NCBI RefSeq assembly: GCF_036324505.1
Contig: NC_086352.1
Span: 20,119,637-20,183,636, forward strand
DNA: 64,000 bases
Origin: Eleginops maclovinus
Taxonomy: Eukaryota > Chordata > Actinopteri > Perciformes > Eleginopidae
Direction: 5' to 3'
Positions within the stretch are counted from its first letter, which is position 1, and each line of letters starts with the position of its first letter. Position numbers and translations under genes: made by a program. The notes under the pieces were generated by a model, which was not told the DNA's origin, made no database searches, and was given only the letters and a program-made list of their open reading frames with translations. Below are positions 25,460 through 40,536 of the stretch, piece after piece.

Positions 25460-27795
25460 GGGAATGAACATGGATGTGCTGGAGGAGGCAGCATTCCTTC
25501 ATGTCTTATGTGAAAGATTTATTGAACCTGTTTTCCATGGGAGGTACCATGGGAAAGTGATGTTTTTCATTTGGTATTTAGACGGTAAACAAAATCATCA
25601 AATGATAACATGATGCTTCTGGTACTAGTAGTACAAGTACAAATGATTCCACTGACAATGGAATCAATATTTCAATGAGAAATATACAAACTGGAGACTA
25701 ACTAACACATTATTTTTGGGCTTAATCTTATTTTCCATGCAAACGTTTTGAGTTTAATCTAACAATGTATTTATTAGCTTAAACTCTCTGTCTGAAGGGG
25801 AAGTTACATTATCCCTCCCATTTCTTAATATATTTGTGTACTAGGCCAACAGAGAACAGGATGAGCAACAACACGCGTTTTTTTTTATTGGTGCTGTCTT
25901 CATTTTAGGGAGCATGGATACCTGGAATGTTTTGGACAAAAGACACAGTTCGGTGTGTCATTTTGTATGTTTTAGCCCCTTAACTCTCCCAGGTATTCGA
26001 CAAATGAAATGTACCAGTTTCCCTAAAGAGAAAGCTCATGTTTTATAACTGGTTGATTCAGATTCACACCACATTATACCAGTGAGAGTATTTGCGTGTT
26101 TGCCTGCTCACAAATGGTTAGGGTTAGATATTTGAGACCTGGTGTGCTACAATCGTATTTATTTCCACACAGAAAGGAATGAATGCTCAGATTGAATGTC
26201 CGCTATCGGATGACAGTCTCTGTCTGTCTCAAGCCTCCATGCATCAGATATCATTCTAAAAAACGGTTAACAGTGATGTAAAGTACGTGCGATCTGTATA
26301 TATGGGCTATTACATACAAAATGACCTGTAGGAAGGTCCTTTAGTGATTGTTTCCAGAACTGAAATATGCCAAATGCTCCAATTTTTTTTTTTATGTCTC
26401 TCAAGGCCTCTGTAGCTACATTATTATGTGTGTTTAAAGCATGACAGCAGGTCAGTTAACAATCATTTACTTCAACAGAAGCACATTTTTGTATTTCTTT
26501 TACAAATGCAAAAAACTTGGATATTGGGTCACATATCAAATAGAAGTTACTATATCTTTCCTGCAGCTAATGCTTCTTGCAGCTCTGCTGATGTTTGAAT
26601 TATATTGCTCTCTTTTGAGTGGCTTTTAAAATATAGGTTTGCGTATTAAAGATTAAAGGTTTCCCAGTAGATTTGTTGTAATTAGTGTGACTTGTGGCTA
26701 TGTGTCCATGTATAGTAAACTTAGCTGTAACAAGTGATACAATTATTGTGAATGTAAAGTGAATTAGTGTGCTTAAAAATCAAATCTTATCTTTACAAAT
26801 TCATTTTTTCAACCAGTGTTGTTATTCTTACTCTGCCTTACTCTATTGCCCAGGGAAAACAAACTAATAATATAATTTACTCATTCTACCCCAGTGATTC
26901 AAAGGCAGACAGCAAAAAAAGAAACATCATTTGCTCGGTCTGCACACAGTTTTAATGCAATCCTTTGATCAGCTTCTTTAGCCTCTGACTGAAAGCTTGC
27001 ATTAAAAAAAAACAATTGCTGTACAGATCAGAGTGTGTGGTTGCTTTTAGTTTTGGTGCATCACCTCATCTGACTGCACAGAAAGAAAGAGGTGTTACTG
27101 TTTTTGAGTAATGTAAAGTAAGATTACCTATAAGGGTTGACACTGAAATGTAAGACAAGAATGTATGAGGTGGATGGGACGAATAAAACAACTCAACAAG
27201 AATAAGATCTTTAAGTAGTGAATGACTGAACAGGAAAATCATGCTTAGTTGGGGCCACCGACAGATCTACCAATCGTTCATATAATCAAATACTTTATTT
27301 TAGTTTAAAGACAAACACAAGCTGGAAAGGGTAGTTTTGTTGCTTTTTGAAATACATAGTTGTACTTTTATTTTGGGTTGTTTTGCAAGTAGGCATAACC
27401 AATGGAAATTGATCTTTGTGTTACTTTAAGCCCTCTCATATCAGTGTTCTCGTTTAGAACACCACTGGGGGACGCCGAAGACCAAAATATTGAAATGTTA
27501 CTTGTAGGTGCTTTAAGGTCACCTCATTGATTTTTTAATATATTGTCTATTTCTAACTAACATCGCAGAGTGATGATTTACTTGTCCAGGTTCATATCCT
27601 TAAGACACCATATTTTATCCATAACAAGGAGGGGTGTCCTGTGAGACCATGTTTAATACTTTCTAGACATCTTATTCAAAACAAGGACCCTGTGAGCACT
27701 AGTTCACTTTAGCATCAGATACGTTATAGATTGTTATTACATTAGCTTTGTTGTTGATTACATTGTGTATATTTATTTTTAAGAATAAATGCTTT
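25460..27795 (+). other. arl6: ARL6 3' UTR and downstream sequence
   Basis: AT-rich non-coding DNA after the ARL6 stop. Possible polyadenylation hexamers are ATTAAA at about 26645, AATAAA at 27182-27187 and AATAAA at 27784-27789. Which one is used cannot be told from sequence. No other gene is seen. Confidence 0.45.
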
Positions 27796-29580
<1,785 letters not shown>

Positions 29581-29617
29581 GACGTGTCTATCAGCCCGCT
29601 GACGGCACATGCCCCCT

Positions 29618-29624
29618 TATAAGC
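29618..29624 (+). promoter_or_regulatory. slc5a7: TATA-like box of SLC5A7
   Basis: TTATAAG lies about 30-40 bp before the probable start of the first non-coding exon. Two TGACGTG motifs (CRE-like) occur just upstream, near 29532 and 29580. Role inferred from placement. Confidence 0.4.
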
Positions 29625-29649
29625 CTCAGTAAGTCACCCGGAGACCTCC

Positions 29650-29778
29650 ACCAACGTTTCATTTGAATGTTCCTCACGGTGCAAAGGGGGCAACAAGGCT
29701 CTTAAAAAAACAACCTGCTTTCCTGCTCTCTGTTTCCAGACTCAGGTGTCCCAGTACATGACTTTAGGAATACTTAAG
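29650..29778 (+). other. slc5a7: Putative non-coding first exon of SLC5A7
   Basis: An excellent donor (CTTAAG|GTAAGT) ends the segment at 29778. An acceptor (AAGCAG) at 30606 precedes the coding exon. The left border is estimated from the TATA-like motif. The segment contains an ATG at 29758 that opens an upstream frame. Confidence 0.55.
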
Positions 29779-30648
29779 GTAAGTTCTGCATGTGTTTTTT
29801 CTAGCTTTTGGAAAGTGTTGGGCTCCGTTTATCACATTTTAAGTATGGTATATTTTTAATTTGAGCAGGACAAAAGTCCTGATCTTTCTGTTAAGGTCAT
29901 TATCCACAATATCATTTGGGTAAGGCTGTTTTGAAGCTAGGGTGGTATTATTTGTTGTCGTGAATGCTTTGCGTAATTGGAATTTTACGCGCATGTGTCG
30001 GGATAGAAGGAGACACGAGAAAAAGGGTTTGATCAAAAAGCACAGCTATAAGATAAAATACAAACTGTGATTATTTTCAAATGAAAAAATGTTCACATAT
30101 TTGTTTTAATATTTTTCTTTTAAATGTATAATAGGAAATAACATTTAGGCATATTCGTGTGAATTAAAGGAAATGTATTTGGAACTTGTTTTTGTCTTTG
30201 TTTGAAGGAATAGAAATAGATTAATAGAGCTTTCAGGTTTCTATTTTATATATTTTCATTTTACTTTTTCTCAAGATGAAGAGTGAGAATCTCCGCAAAT
30301 AACCTGTTCTGAAAGACAGAACATATGGCATTCAGGACCAACGACCGCATTGAATCCATTCAATCAGCTAATCAAATGTCTTTTGGACTCTTCTTATTAC
30401 AGCTTTCTCTTTCAACAAGTCAACTCAGTTTTAAACCTCTGATCCAACTACACCCAGCTGAACATCTAAAATGTGTCTGTAGCTTTTTCAAACCAACCGA
30501 AAACTCAAAAATGATGCAGAAGCTTAATCCCAATGTATAGTTTTTGTTTTTGTTTTTATCATTATTTTACTTACATCTGATCATCTTTTATCCGTGTGTC
30601 AAGCAGGTCTCCATGCCCTCCCGTTCCTAGCGACATACCGGTTCAACA

Positions 30649-33600
30649 ATGACCATCCATGTAGAGGGGCTTGTGGCTATTGCGATCTTCTATCTACTGA
30701 TCCTGGTCGTGGGCATCTGGGCGGCATGGAAGAACAAGCACTCCGGGGAGGCGGAGGGGACCGACCGCAGCGAGACCATCATGGTGGGAGGGAGAGACAT
30801 CGGATTATTTGTCGGTGGATTTACCATGACAGGTGAAGTTTTATAACTCAATAAAACTGGGAATTAGGTAGCGATGATTCTTCAGGCGTTAAAGTTGAAA
30901 TTAATTGAAACTCTTTTTTTCTTTTCTTATTTTGTACATGATCCAGATGTTTTATCTAACAGACTGGTTTGAGTGTTTTTTTTATTTAAATGAATTACCA
31001 TATATTGTAAGAACTTCTTTAATTTCTCTAGTCATTAAAATGCCAAATTAATTGTTATTTATAAATCTGTGTTTTTTCCACTGACAAGTTTTCTTTGTGT
31101 GATGTTTTAGCAACCTGGGTTGGAGGAGGATATATAAATGGCACAGCTGAGTATGTGTATCTACCTGATTATGGCTTGGCTTGGGCACAAGCTCCCTTTG
31201 GATATGCCCTCAGCCTTGTTGTGGGTGAGTGGTTTAAAACACTATGAAATACAGGTTTAATATTACTTGTGATCAAGAGTATAACAATGGATTTAGGTTG
31301 TTGTTTCTATGTTTTTACATTTAAACTAGTGACCACATACCTGATTTAAATGTTTATAAAACCGTCACTGGTGCCTCATCCTTATAAGAGGGGTAACTGT
31401 AACTCCCCTTGTCAAATCCTAAACCTGGTTATCACTGTAGATTATCTTCCTCTTTTTTGTTTTATTATTAGTTTTGTCAATAATAAACTTAATTAAGGAA
31501 ACTGTGCGAAAAGCCACATGAATATACATGAGAGCAAACCTGAGTACTAGAGGCAGTTTAAACTTGACTTAATAATGGCCTTTTCATGGCTGGTACCTTT
31601 AATGTGTCACCTCTTGTCCCAGGTGGCCTTTTTTTTCGCTAAGCCCATGCGCTCAAGAGGTTACGTCACCATGTTGGACCCCTTCCAGCAGATATATGGA
31701 AAACGTATGGGTGGACTCCTCTTCATACCTGCACTCATGGGAGAGATCTTCTGGTCTGCTGCCATCTTATCCGCCCTTGGTGAGTTTGAGTCAACAATAA
31801 TAATACATTCTTGTGGGCAACATGATCAAAATGAATGTTGGCTATATAATATTGCAGTGACCATAATATCTGTGTGCTCATTACCATAGGTGCTACTCTG
31901 AGTGTCATTGTGGATATCAACATCAAGATGTCAGTGGTTATCTCAGCTCTAATTGCAATCTTTTACACCCTGGTTGGAGGACTTTACTCTGTGGCCTATA
32001 CTGACGTCGTGCAGCTCTTCTGTATTTTTATTGGCCTGGTGGGTTTATGATGAGCAGAAGTAAGAGTATATGAAAGCCAATAGAGTCATAAGATTTGGTT
32101 TTGAGTAGATTTTTTTTTTTTTTTTGCACAATATGTACTTTGACCTTGACCTTGAATTCTAAAACACTCTAACTCATTTTCGCATAGAAAATGCGCAGAG
32201 TCTGACAAAAATGAACTTGTGACAAACTGCCTAGATTTTCTAGAAAATAAGCATTGGTGGAATAAATAAAGAGCTTTTATTTTGCCTTCATGCTTTTCAG
32301 TATTTGTTGGTAACTGTTTATTGCTGTGCTTCTTTCTGGAATTCTGCAGTGGATCAGTGTCCCCTTTGCTTTGACCAACCCTGCGGTTTCAGACATCACC
32401 GTTACTGCAGTGAAGAAGGTGTACCAGTCTCCTTGGAGAGGCAGCATCAGCAAGAACGACACCTGGGTCTGGATCGACAACTTCTGCCTCCTGGTGAAGT
32501 TACCACCAGTTATTCACCCCTCAATTTTATAATCAATAATTGGTCTTAAAACTGATTGAAATAACAAACTAAATACCATCATGTTGACAAGACAGTCAGA
32601 CAACGATTCAGTCATTTATGAATAGGATACACACCAGCTCTTTTTACTGATTACTCAGTGGATGCTTTCCTTTCAAGATTAAGATTCTAAGGCTAAGTCC
32701 CAGTGAGGTGAATTTCGGCTATAAAGCATAAAGAGAACTAACTTTACGCGAGTGTTCTTCACTGGTCTCTAAATGTGCTGCAGATGCTTGGAGGGATACC
32801 TTGGCAGGTGTATTTCCAGAGAGTCCTGTCTGCCTCTTCGGCCACCTATGCCCAGGTCCTCTCCTTCCTGGCTGCTTTCGGATGCCTGGTCATGGCTGTA
32901 CCCTCCGTTCTCATTGGTGCCATCGGGGCCTCCACAGGTAAGAGAGCTCACAGTCTGTGTTTGTGTTTTTTTTGGGGGGGGGGATTTGGATGGATACATG
33001 TTGCCCTTAGATCTAAAAAGAGCCTGGTAAATAGCAGCTGGTGCACCTCATCCATAATGAAGCAAGAATCCATTTAATACCCACACTGGCTGTGTAAATA
33101 TTACATTACAGGGAGGCAAGGGACCAAATTAGAGGTTTGATCTCCAGATTTCCAGGAGTAGGATTCTTCGATGAACATCGAATACACAACTTTATTTTGT
33201 CTTGTTTTATCATGAAATTAATAATCTCAAGCAAACATAATTTTTTGATAGCCCTTAATATTTTATTTGTTAGTCTTGGTCATGTTCAACCTGGCTTACT
33301 GTACATCTATATCCCGGAAATCATTTTTTACTTGAGTTTGTGACTATTGTAAAAATGATTTAATGAGCATAAACATTGAACAAAACAAAAAAGTGAACAA
33401 GAAATAATGCAATGCTAATGTTTTGTTGCATTTGTTGCACAGTCTTATACCGTATAATGAATTACCTGAGGCTTACATTTTATTTTACATAATAGACAAT
33501 AGAAACATAAATTCCGGAAAAAAATTTAAAGTTGGTTTCTTTGGAGGCCACATTAATATACAGTATATATATATTCCTTTTTTCAATTTAGGTCAAATTA

Positions 33601-34633
33601 CATGTATATTTCTCTGTTGCTCAGACTGGAACCAGACGAGTTATGGGGCAATAGCTCCTAAAGATAGGGAACAAGCCGACATGATTCTACCCATCGTGCT
33701 CCAACATCTTTGCCCTCCATTCGTCTCTTTCTTCGGACTTGGTGCAGTGTCTGCAGCTGTCATGTCCTCTGCAGACTCATCCATCCTTTCAGCAAGCTCC
33801 ATGTTTGCCAGGAACATCTACCAACTGGCTTTCAGACAGTCAGTAAGTACCTGTGTGTACCCTGAAGTCATCTGATGTTTTCTGTTTGTGTGTGTCTATG
33901 TTTTTCTTTGTCTGTTCTGCACATGTCAACATTTTTTCTTCACTCTTTTTTATCTCCTTAGGCGTCTGACCGGGAGATCGTATGGGTGATGCGCATTACT
34001 ATCTTTGTATTTGGTGGCCTTGCTACAGTGATGGCGCTTGTGACCGGGACAGTTTACGGGCTGTGGTACCTGAGCTCAGATCTGGTTTACGTCATCATCT
34101 TTCCCCAGCTGCTTAGCGTGCTCTTTGTCAAAGGCACCAACACGTACGGCTCTGTGGCTGCCTACCTGTTTGGCATGCTGCTGCGTATAGGTGGAGGTGA
34201 GCCCTACCTGCGGATGCCTCCTTTCATTTATTACCCCGGCTGGACCATCGAGGAGAGGATACACCACATGACTGGAGAAAAGGAAGAAGTGGTTGTCCAG
34301 AAGTTCCCCTTTAAGACCGTTTCAATGTTGGCCTCCTTTCTGGGTAACGTTGCTGTCTCTTACCTGGCAAAGTACCTGTTTGAGAGCGGCAAGATTTCAC
34401 ACAAATACGACTTCCTGGATGCAGTGGTGTCCAAGGACAGTGGAGAGATTATGGATAAGACGACGCTTGTGACCCGTGGAAACAACATTGGGCTGTCGGA
34501 GATGGCTCCCGTCAAACCACGGCTGAGCGTGACCTTGGCGGCAGCATTCACACGGCGAGACACACTGCCGGCTGAAACAGTGGAGGAGGAGGAAGAGGAG
34601 TCCAGCCCTGATTCCTCCCACCATGATGAATAA
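30649..34633 (+). CDS. slc5a7: SLC5A7 / CHT1, high-affinity choline transporter
   Basis: Sodium- and chloride-dependent choline uptake at cholinergic nerve terminals, the rate-limiting supply step for acetylcholine. Eight coding exons: 30649-30832 (exon opens at 30607), 31111-31224, 31623-31779, 31890-32038, 32350-32493, 32784-32937, 33625-33842 and 33962-34633 (TAA). The product begins [20 protein letters not shown] and has the many hydrophobic segments of the SLC5 (sodium-solute symporter) fold. Family-defining stretches include [49 protein letters not shown] and [19 protein letters not shown]. The cytoplasmic tail keeps DKTTLV, equivalent to the dileucine-like endocytosis signal described in mammalian CHT, and ends in a Glu-rich stretch. 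Fish may carry two copies; I cannot say which this is. Confidence 0.96.
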
Positions 34634-35161
34634 TGACAATCTCAGGATGTTATTTAAAAAAAGAGAAAAACTTGTGAGTGAACTGTCAGAGAACTGGTTA
34701 CTCTGTCTGACCCTCCAAAAACAAAAAGGACGAGCAAACATCCTCCTTTGGGACTACAGAAGTATCACATTTAGCATGTGGTGATTGGATAACAGCCACA
34801 TGTCGGATGTAGAGAGTAGCAGCCTGCTAATTGTTCTCTTTCTGTGAAAAACATCAAGCATTCACTCATATAGTATTTAGATAGTAGGATGTACAGCATC
34901 CTTTTTGAACTGCTTTGGAGGTCTACTTAAAGAAACCTGTCTTAATTTGAATAATTTTCCTCCTTATTTATCACTAAGAAAAATGCAGATCAAACTGGAG
35001 GAGACATGAGTGCAGATAGATATGCTGCATACAGTTTCTACAGAGGAAAAGTAGTGCAATATTTGATGACGTATGAAATGGCAAGTATTTAACAAGGAGC
35101 AAGTGATGGCACAACCATAGCATGGAATGTGGAGGGTTTACTGTATGTACCACATAATAAA
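34634..35161 (+). other. slc5a7: SLC5A7 3' untranslated region
   Basis: Non-coding sequence after the TAA stop up to an AATAAA at 35156-35161. A later A-rich hexamer near 36007 could give a longer form. Confidence 0.5.
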
Positions 35162-38100
35162 GCAATAACACATGCATAGTTTGAACAACTGTGCAAAGTA
35201 GGATTGTGAGAGTGGAAGAAAAAAAGGAAAAGGGAAATAAAAGGAAATGATGTTAAAACTGGATTTTATAGCTTTAATGTCATATCAAGACACTGAATGA
35301 TGTAATGTGCAGCAAACATTTGTAGCATTGGTTGTGTTTTGATTTGGGAATCAATTCACACATACATATTAACCAACACCCTCAACTTATTGAGTTTGAT
35401 ACAGTTTTGGCAGGCTTCTTCACAAAACCTGGTAAACACACAATGACTGTGAATCATTAAATACACAATCATTGTATTAAGCCAAGTATAAAATATACAA
35501 GTAGTAAGAGTAGCTTACTTGAAGCATTAGCTGATATTCTCTTTAATGTCAGATGTAGAAGCAGTTTTATTCATAAATATCGGTGTAAATAAGTGTTTAA
35601 AATGATCTTATATTCAGCTGCCTTAATGAAGCTCATAAAAACAGAAGGTTTTATTCCCACAGCTCTGACTGGACTCTGGCTCTGAAAACATCCTTGAATA
35701 TGAATGTAACCTCTAGAAAAAGATTTCAATATATCGAGTAGTGAACTTCTACTGCTGTTTGTGTATGTTTTGTTTGTGATTTTGCAAAGTCAAACAGTAG
35801 CTATTGTAAACAATGTGGCGGCAGGTTCTGCTTCACGTATATGCTCAGCAGTGTACCGAAAATGTTCACTGTGAAGTGTATCTTTGTATAAATATGGAGA
35901 AAAATACATACATAGATAACAAATTATGCTGTTTAAAAATGTTCATATATCATAGAAAGGATGCTGTCTAAATGTTTATTTATTTTTGATGTCATAAAAG
36001 ATGAAATAATAAAAAAAAAGAACAAAATATTTCAGGAAAATATATAAATTCTACCTTTGGAGCAAAAAAGGAATAGTATTACACATTTTCATTTTGCTGG
36101 CAAACACGGAATACGGCAATTAGGTCATTTTTTAAAGATTATTTAAACATTTGATAAATGTATGTTTTTTATTGGTGGTGATGCTGAAACATGAAAAGCA
36201 TCGTGGACGAGAATGTGAGGCATGGGTTGACTTTGAACAAAGCTATGGTCACTTGGGTTTAACCAATACGTTTACTTTTGGATTGTTGTATGTTTTTAAC
36301 CTAATATTTTCTTGAGAGAAAGAGCAAATATCAGATCAAATAAGCCAGGGAGGTAAAATGTTTTGTTTTGCAGATATATGTTTTTTCTGCTGCCCTAGTC
36401 TGTAGTTATTTTGTGACCCCTCAGATTTATCTTATGGCCCTGTTAGAGGATCCCTGTTTAAAAGGAATGTTTTGTTCCATATTTTATTTAAGCTTAGATG
36501 TATCTCAGACTTCAGACTTTCAAAATGTATGTATGTGCATTTTTTAGGTGAACATAATTCTTTAGAAAAAGGTTCACATTGAATTTGCAGACGGCCCGAG
36601 CTCCTTCTTCTCTGTCGGGCCCTTCAGCTAGGTGGATAATAGACGGAGAATGAGAACATGTTCGAAAACGTGACTGAAATTACAATCGCTTGGCTTGCAG
36701 CTTTGTTCCTCTCCACATCCACAGTGAAAGATGGCATCTTAAAATAGCTCTGCTCTCTGGTTATTTACATTACTTTAAGTGCTGTACTCTCTTGTCTGGG
36801 ACTCGGGGAGGAGCCATGCGGCGGTGGGTGGGGCAGATGGTGGTCAGGCAGGAAAGATGGACTTGGGCGGGGGTTAGACGGGTTGTAGCTTACTGGCACC
36901 CAATACCATAAAATCCACCAACAGGGATGCGCAGGAATGACGCAGGTGCCCCACCCATCCGACGCACCTCCTCCCTCCATCACTGGTGTCCTTTGTGACG
37001 TCCTTGAGAACTAAGAGCAATCCCGTAAAAAGAGCAGAGGGTGGAGGAAGGGAGAGTGTCCCATCTCCATTCATAGAAAGTACCTCGGAGAGCACTCATG
37101 ATAATTAACAATTATGAAGGAAAACGGTCGTCTGTCCAAAAGTCAATCCATTTATTCAAGGCTTTGCGGGTGAGGGGGAGAATGTTGGGGGATGGTTTTA
37201 CTTTCTTCTAGAGAGCATTTTGATGTGAACCAAAACAGATGTATTCATGTATAACCAATGGATATATTTAGAACGTCCTATGATGTCTTTCCAGGAGCGA
37301 TTGATAATGTGCCGGTGAACTGCATTTGTAATCATTTCTAATGTTCAAATTTTTCGGGACTTTTTTATTTGTCTTTTCTTCTACCAAAGCTAATATTTAC
37401 TTTATTTATTGATATTCTTGGTCAGGAGAACCAGCAGACTTTAACTCTGGCTGATGTAATCAGAAAATGTACCTTTTTTCTGTCACTAACTTTTTATCTG
37501 CTACAGCTCTCTTATATTCCCAGACCATCCTCAGAAGATAAGAGGGAATTCTTGGAATCAAGATCCCACTAGAGCACTTTTCCTCAAGGAGGAAATGACA
37601 AGATGAGATTGAAGAGCAGACACAGATAGACATCTATCCTGGAGTCAAGCTAACTATAGAGACAAGACATGAAGCAAGGAGACTGTCCAGGCTTTACACT
37701 GTTGGCTGCTGCTTTGTAATCTCAAACATTTTTGTGCATCTCAGACCTATATTTTTTCCCAAATACGCTACCACAGTCCATAAATGAGGTCAACATAATA
37801 GCATCATGTAATTTAAAAATATTTTTCATTGTAACAATGCCTGACACATTACCATGAAGTCAACAACATTTTAATGTAAGTACTATACAGTAGAACAATA
37901 AATATTTTGTAAAATATCATAGTAGAAAAAGTAGAAAAATGGGAACCCGTGTTGCATGTTTAGTTTAAAGGGGCACTCAACCAATTGAAGACGTGATGCT
38001 CAGCTTACTCATCATAAGGACTTGTTCTATGAGAATATAATGCCTAACACAAACTGGGCGTATGCAGTATAAAAATTAAAATGTACCTGGCAGCGACTGT

Positions 38101-39729
38101 TAATGAAAGACACTATTTAATTACATTAAGACAGTTTAAGTATCCTACAGTTTTGGAGAACTGACTCATTCTAGCACACAAACAACACCAAGATCCTTCC
38201 ACCTCAGCTGCTCCCATTTTTTCTTTTTATAAGTGAACTTAAGCTACCACATCACAATAGTTGCATGCTGGGATGTGATTGGATTCCACACTATCTGGGT
38301 GTCAAAAACTCCTGCTTATATATCCAGAGAAAAATGTGCATGTCAGCAGATCCAAACATCCATCATTCTGCACAGTGATGGTCAAACATAAAAATAAATT
38401 AACAATATGTTTACCTTGTGTTTTAAGTGGAGGGGGTTCTTTAAATGTTTTATTATAAGTACAGAAACAGTTAAAAATGTCTGATTTGAACAGGATGTAG
38501 AGCATCGAACGTGGTTTCTTGATCAGATTGTCTCTTCTCCAGAAATCGTGACACCCGGCAGCTCATATCTCATCTGGCTGTGGCACCATCACATTGGCGG
38601 GGCCACTATTTATGTCCCTCTTAAGTAATGTCCCGTGTAATGTAATTGCAAGGCATCTAATTGAAACATCGGTGGAGAGGGAGGGATGCAGAAGAAAACA
38701 AATTGATGTAGGTTTCAAAAGGATATATGACAAAGTATGTGTGTGGTAAATGTAGAAGAAAAAGATTTGGCACAGACATCATGTCATGTCTAATTGTTTC
38801 CCACATATCTCTCCATCTCCTCCATTAGTCCGTCCAAGCAACTGAGCAGCATCTTTAGCAAAATGAATGTAGAGACTGCTCTAATTCAATAAGCCTGAGA
38901 ACCTAATTATTGAACCAGCCTTGTTTTGTTCGGGCCGGCTGCAGGTAGAACTGTCTTGGGCTCACCACGAGGAAGAGGCGACGGCTCCACCATCCGAAAA
39001 CCTCTCTGAGTCTAAATGAGTCCGAGGCATGAATCAGCTTCTCTCATTGGAAATTAGAGCTGTGACTAAAACAGTTACTAAGATCCTCCGAGACTAGATT
39101 TTACAAGTGGTGGTGAGCCATTACATTCATGGATCAATAAGAATCTAATTGTTATATTGGATGTGCACGTACGGAGAGTCAGTGGTGGAGGGATTGAGAA
39201 TGAGAAACAGAAATTCAATTCCATAAGGGACTACAGATACAGTATGTATTTGCTTAAAGATATTTTGGTAAGAGTTTCACCTTGTTTCACATTACCCTCT
39301 TGAGTAGCCTTGCTAAATGACTGATGTTGCTATTTCAGATGCCGACAGTGGAAGAATTTAAAAGAAAAACTATTTGTTTCCTTTTGATTCCTGACAAAAT
39401 GTTGCAATTTCTTGTGAGCCTGTTACTCTTATGTAAATAAGGGTTTGATGAAAATTGCTAAAATTACACTTTTACACTTTTACTGTACTGTTGATCACTT
39501 ACAAGTGATGTCAATTGTCGAAGTGTATTATTTGGAAAATGTTTGTAGTGAAAATTGAGCCAAAGTAAATCTAACAGATGCATATGAAAATGTGTGTATA
39601 CAGACTTGTCATATGAAGGCTGACCTGCCACACAGCATGTCTCGCTTCACTTTTGTATAGACAGAGCGAAAGGGGCGGCTGGATGGACAGTCATATTCCA
39701 TCCCATACAAAGTCACTGGGGAGAATAAT

Positions 39730-39874
<145 letters not shown>

Positions 39875-40313
39875 AGACCACATTAGCCCCACGGGACTTG
39901 TTCACTCACAGAATGAAGACGTTGAGGGAGGGAGGGTGGATGGGACCCATGTGAACTATTCACATGGACACAAGGGCCCTCGTGGTGGTGACGGGTGGGG
40001 GGTAGATGACACAAAGACACAGAGGGAAGATATGAAAATACTGTTTGTATGTCCGAACATAGCCTTAAGGTTTGGACGTGAGAGAAATCAAGATATGTTT
40101 TTATTTTTAGGTCCATCACATTTAAGATGTTTAAGATTTTGGTTTCGACAGCGTTACATTGACTTATTGTAGGTTTAATGTAGGTCAGCGTTAAGGGACA
40201 GTAATGGAGAAGCACAACAGAAGAAACAAAGGACAAAGACAGGAAGAAAATGTTAGGAGGGTCGTCGTACCTCTTAGCTCATCACGACGCACATCCAGCC
40301 TCCAGCCCCGCCC

Positions 40314-40347
<34 letters not shown>

Positions 40348-40350
40348 TGT
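40314..40350 (+). repeat. (TG)n microsatellite
   Basis: A short TG array with one A interruption. It is followed after about 135 bp by a CA array of opposite sense (40486-40534). Confidence 0.95.
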
Positions 40351-40481
40351 GGGCACGCGTGTGCGTGTGTTTGCACGTCTTTAGTATCACGATCATTGCC
40401 CTGGCTAAGTCTGAGCCAGAGGATCCATTAGAGCTGATTGAGGAGCATAAGGGTGCAGACGTAACCCTGAGAGAAGGTGAC

Positions 40482-40485
<4 letters not shown>

Positions 40486-40534
<49 letters not shown>
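40486..40534 (+). repeat. (CA)n microsatellite
   Basis: A CA array of about 49 bp, complementary to the TG array at 40314-40350. Confidence 0.95.

Positions 40535-40536
<2 letters not shown>

Noticed and set aside
34397..34741. 114-codon minus-strand frame over the last SLC5A7 exon
   Set aside because: Antisense shadow; the plus strand is clearly the transporter tail.
36750..37100. GC-richer stretch with overlapping short frames on both strands
   Set aside because: No splice-bounded frame or protein family could be recognised; left as unannotated intergenic DNA.
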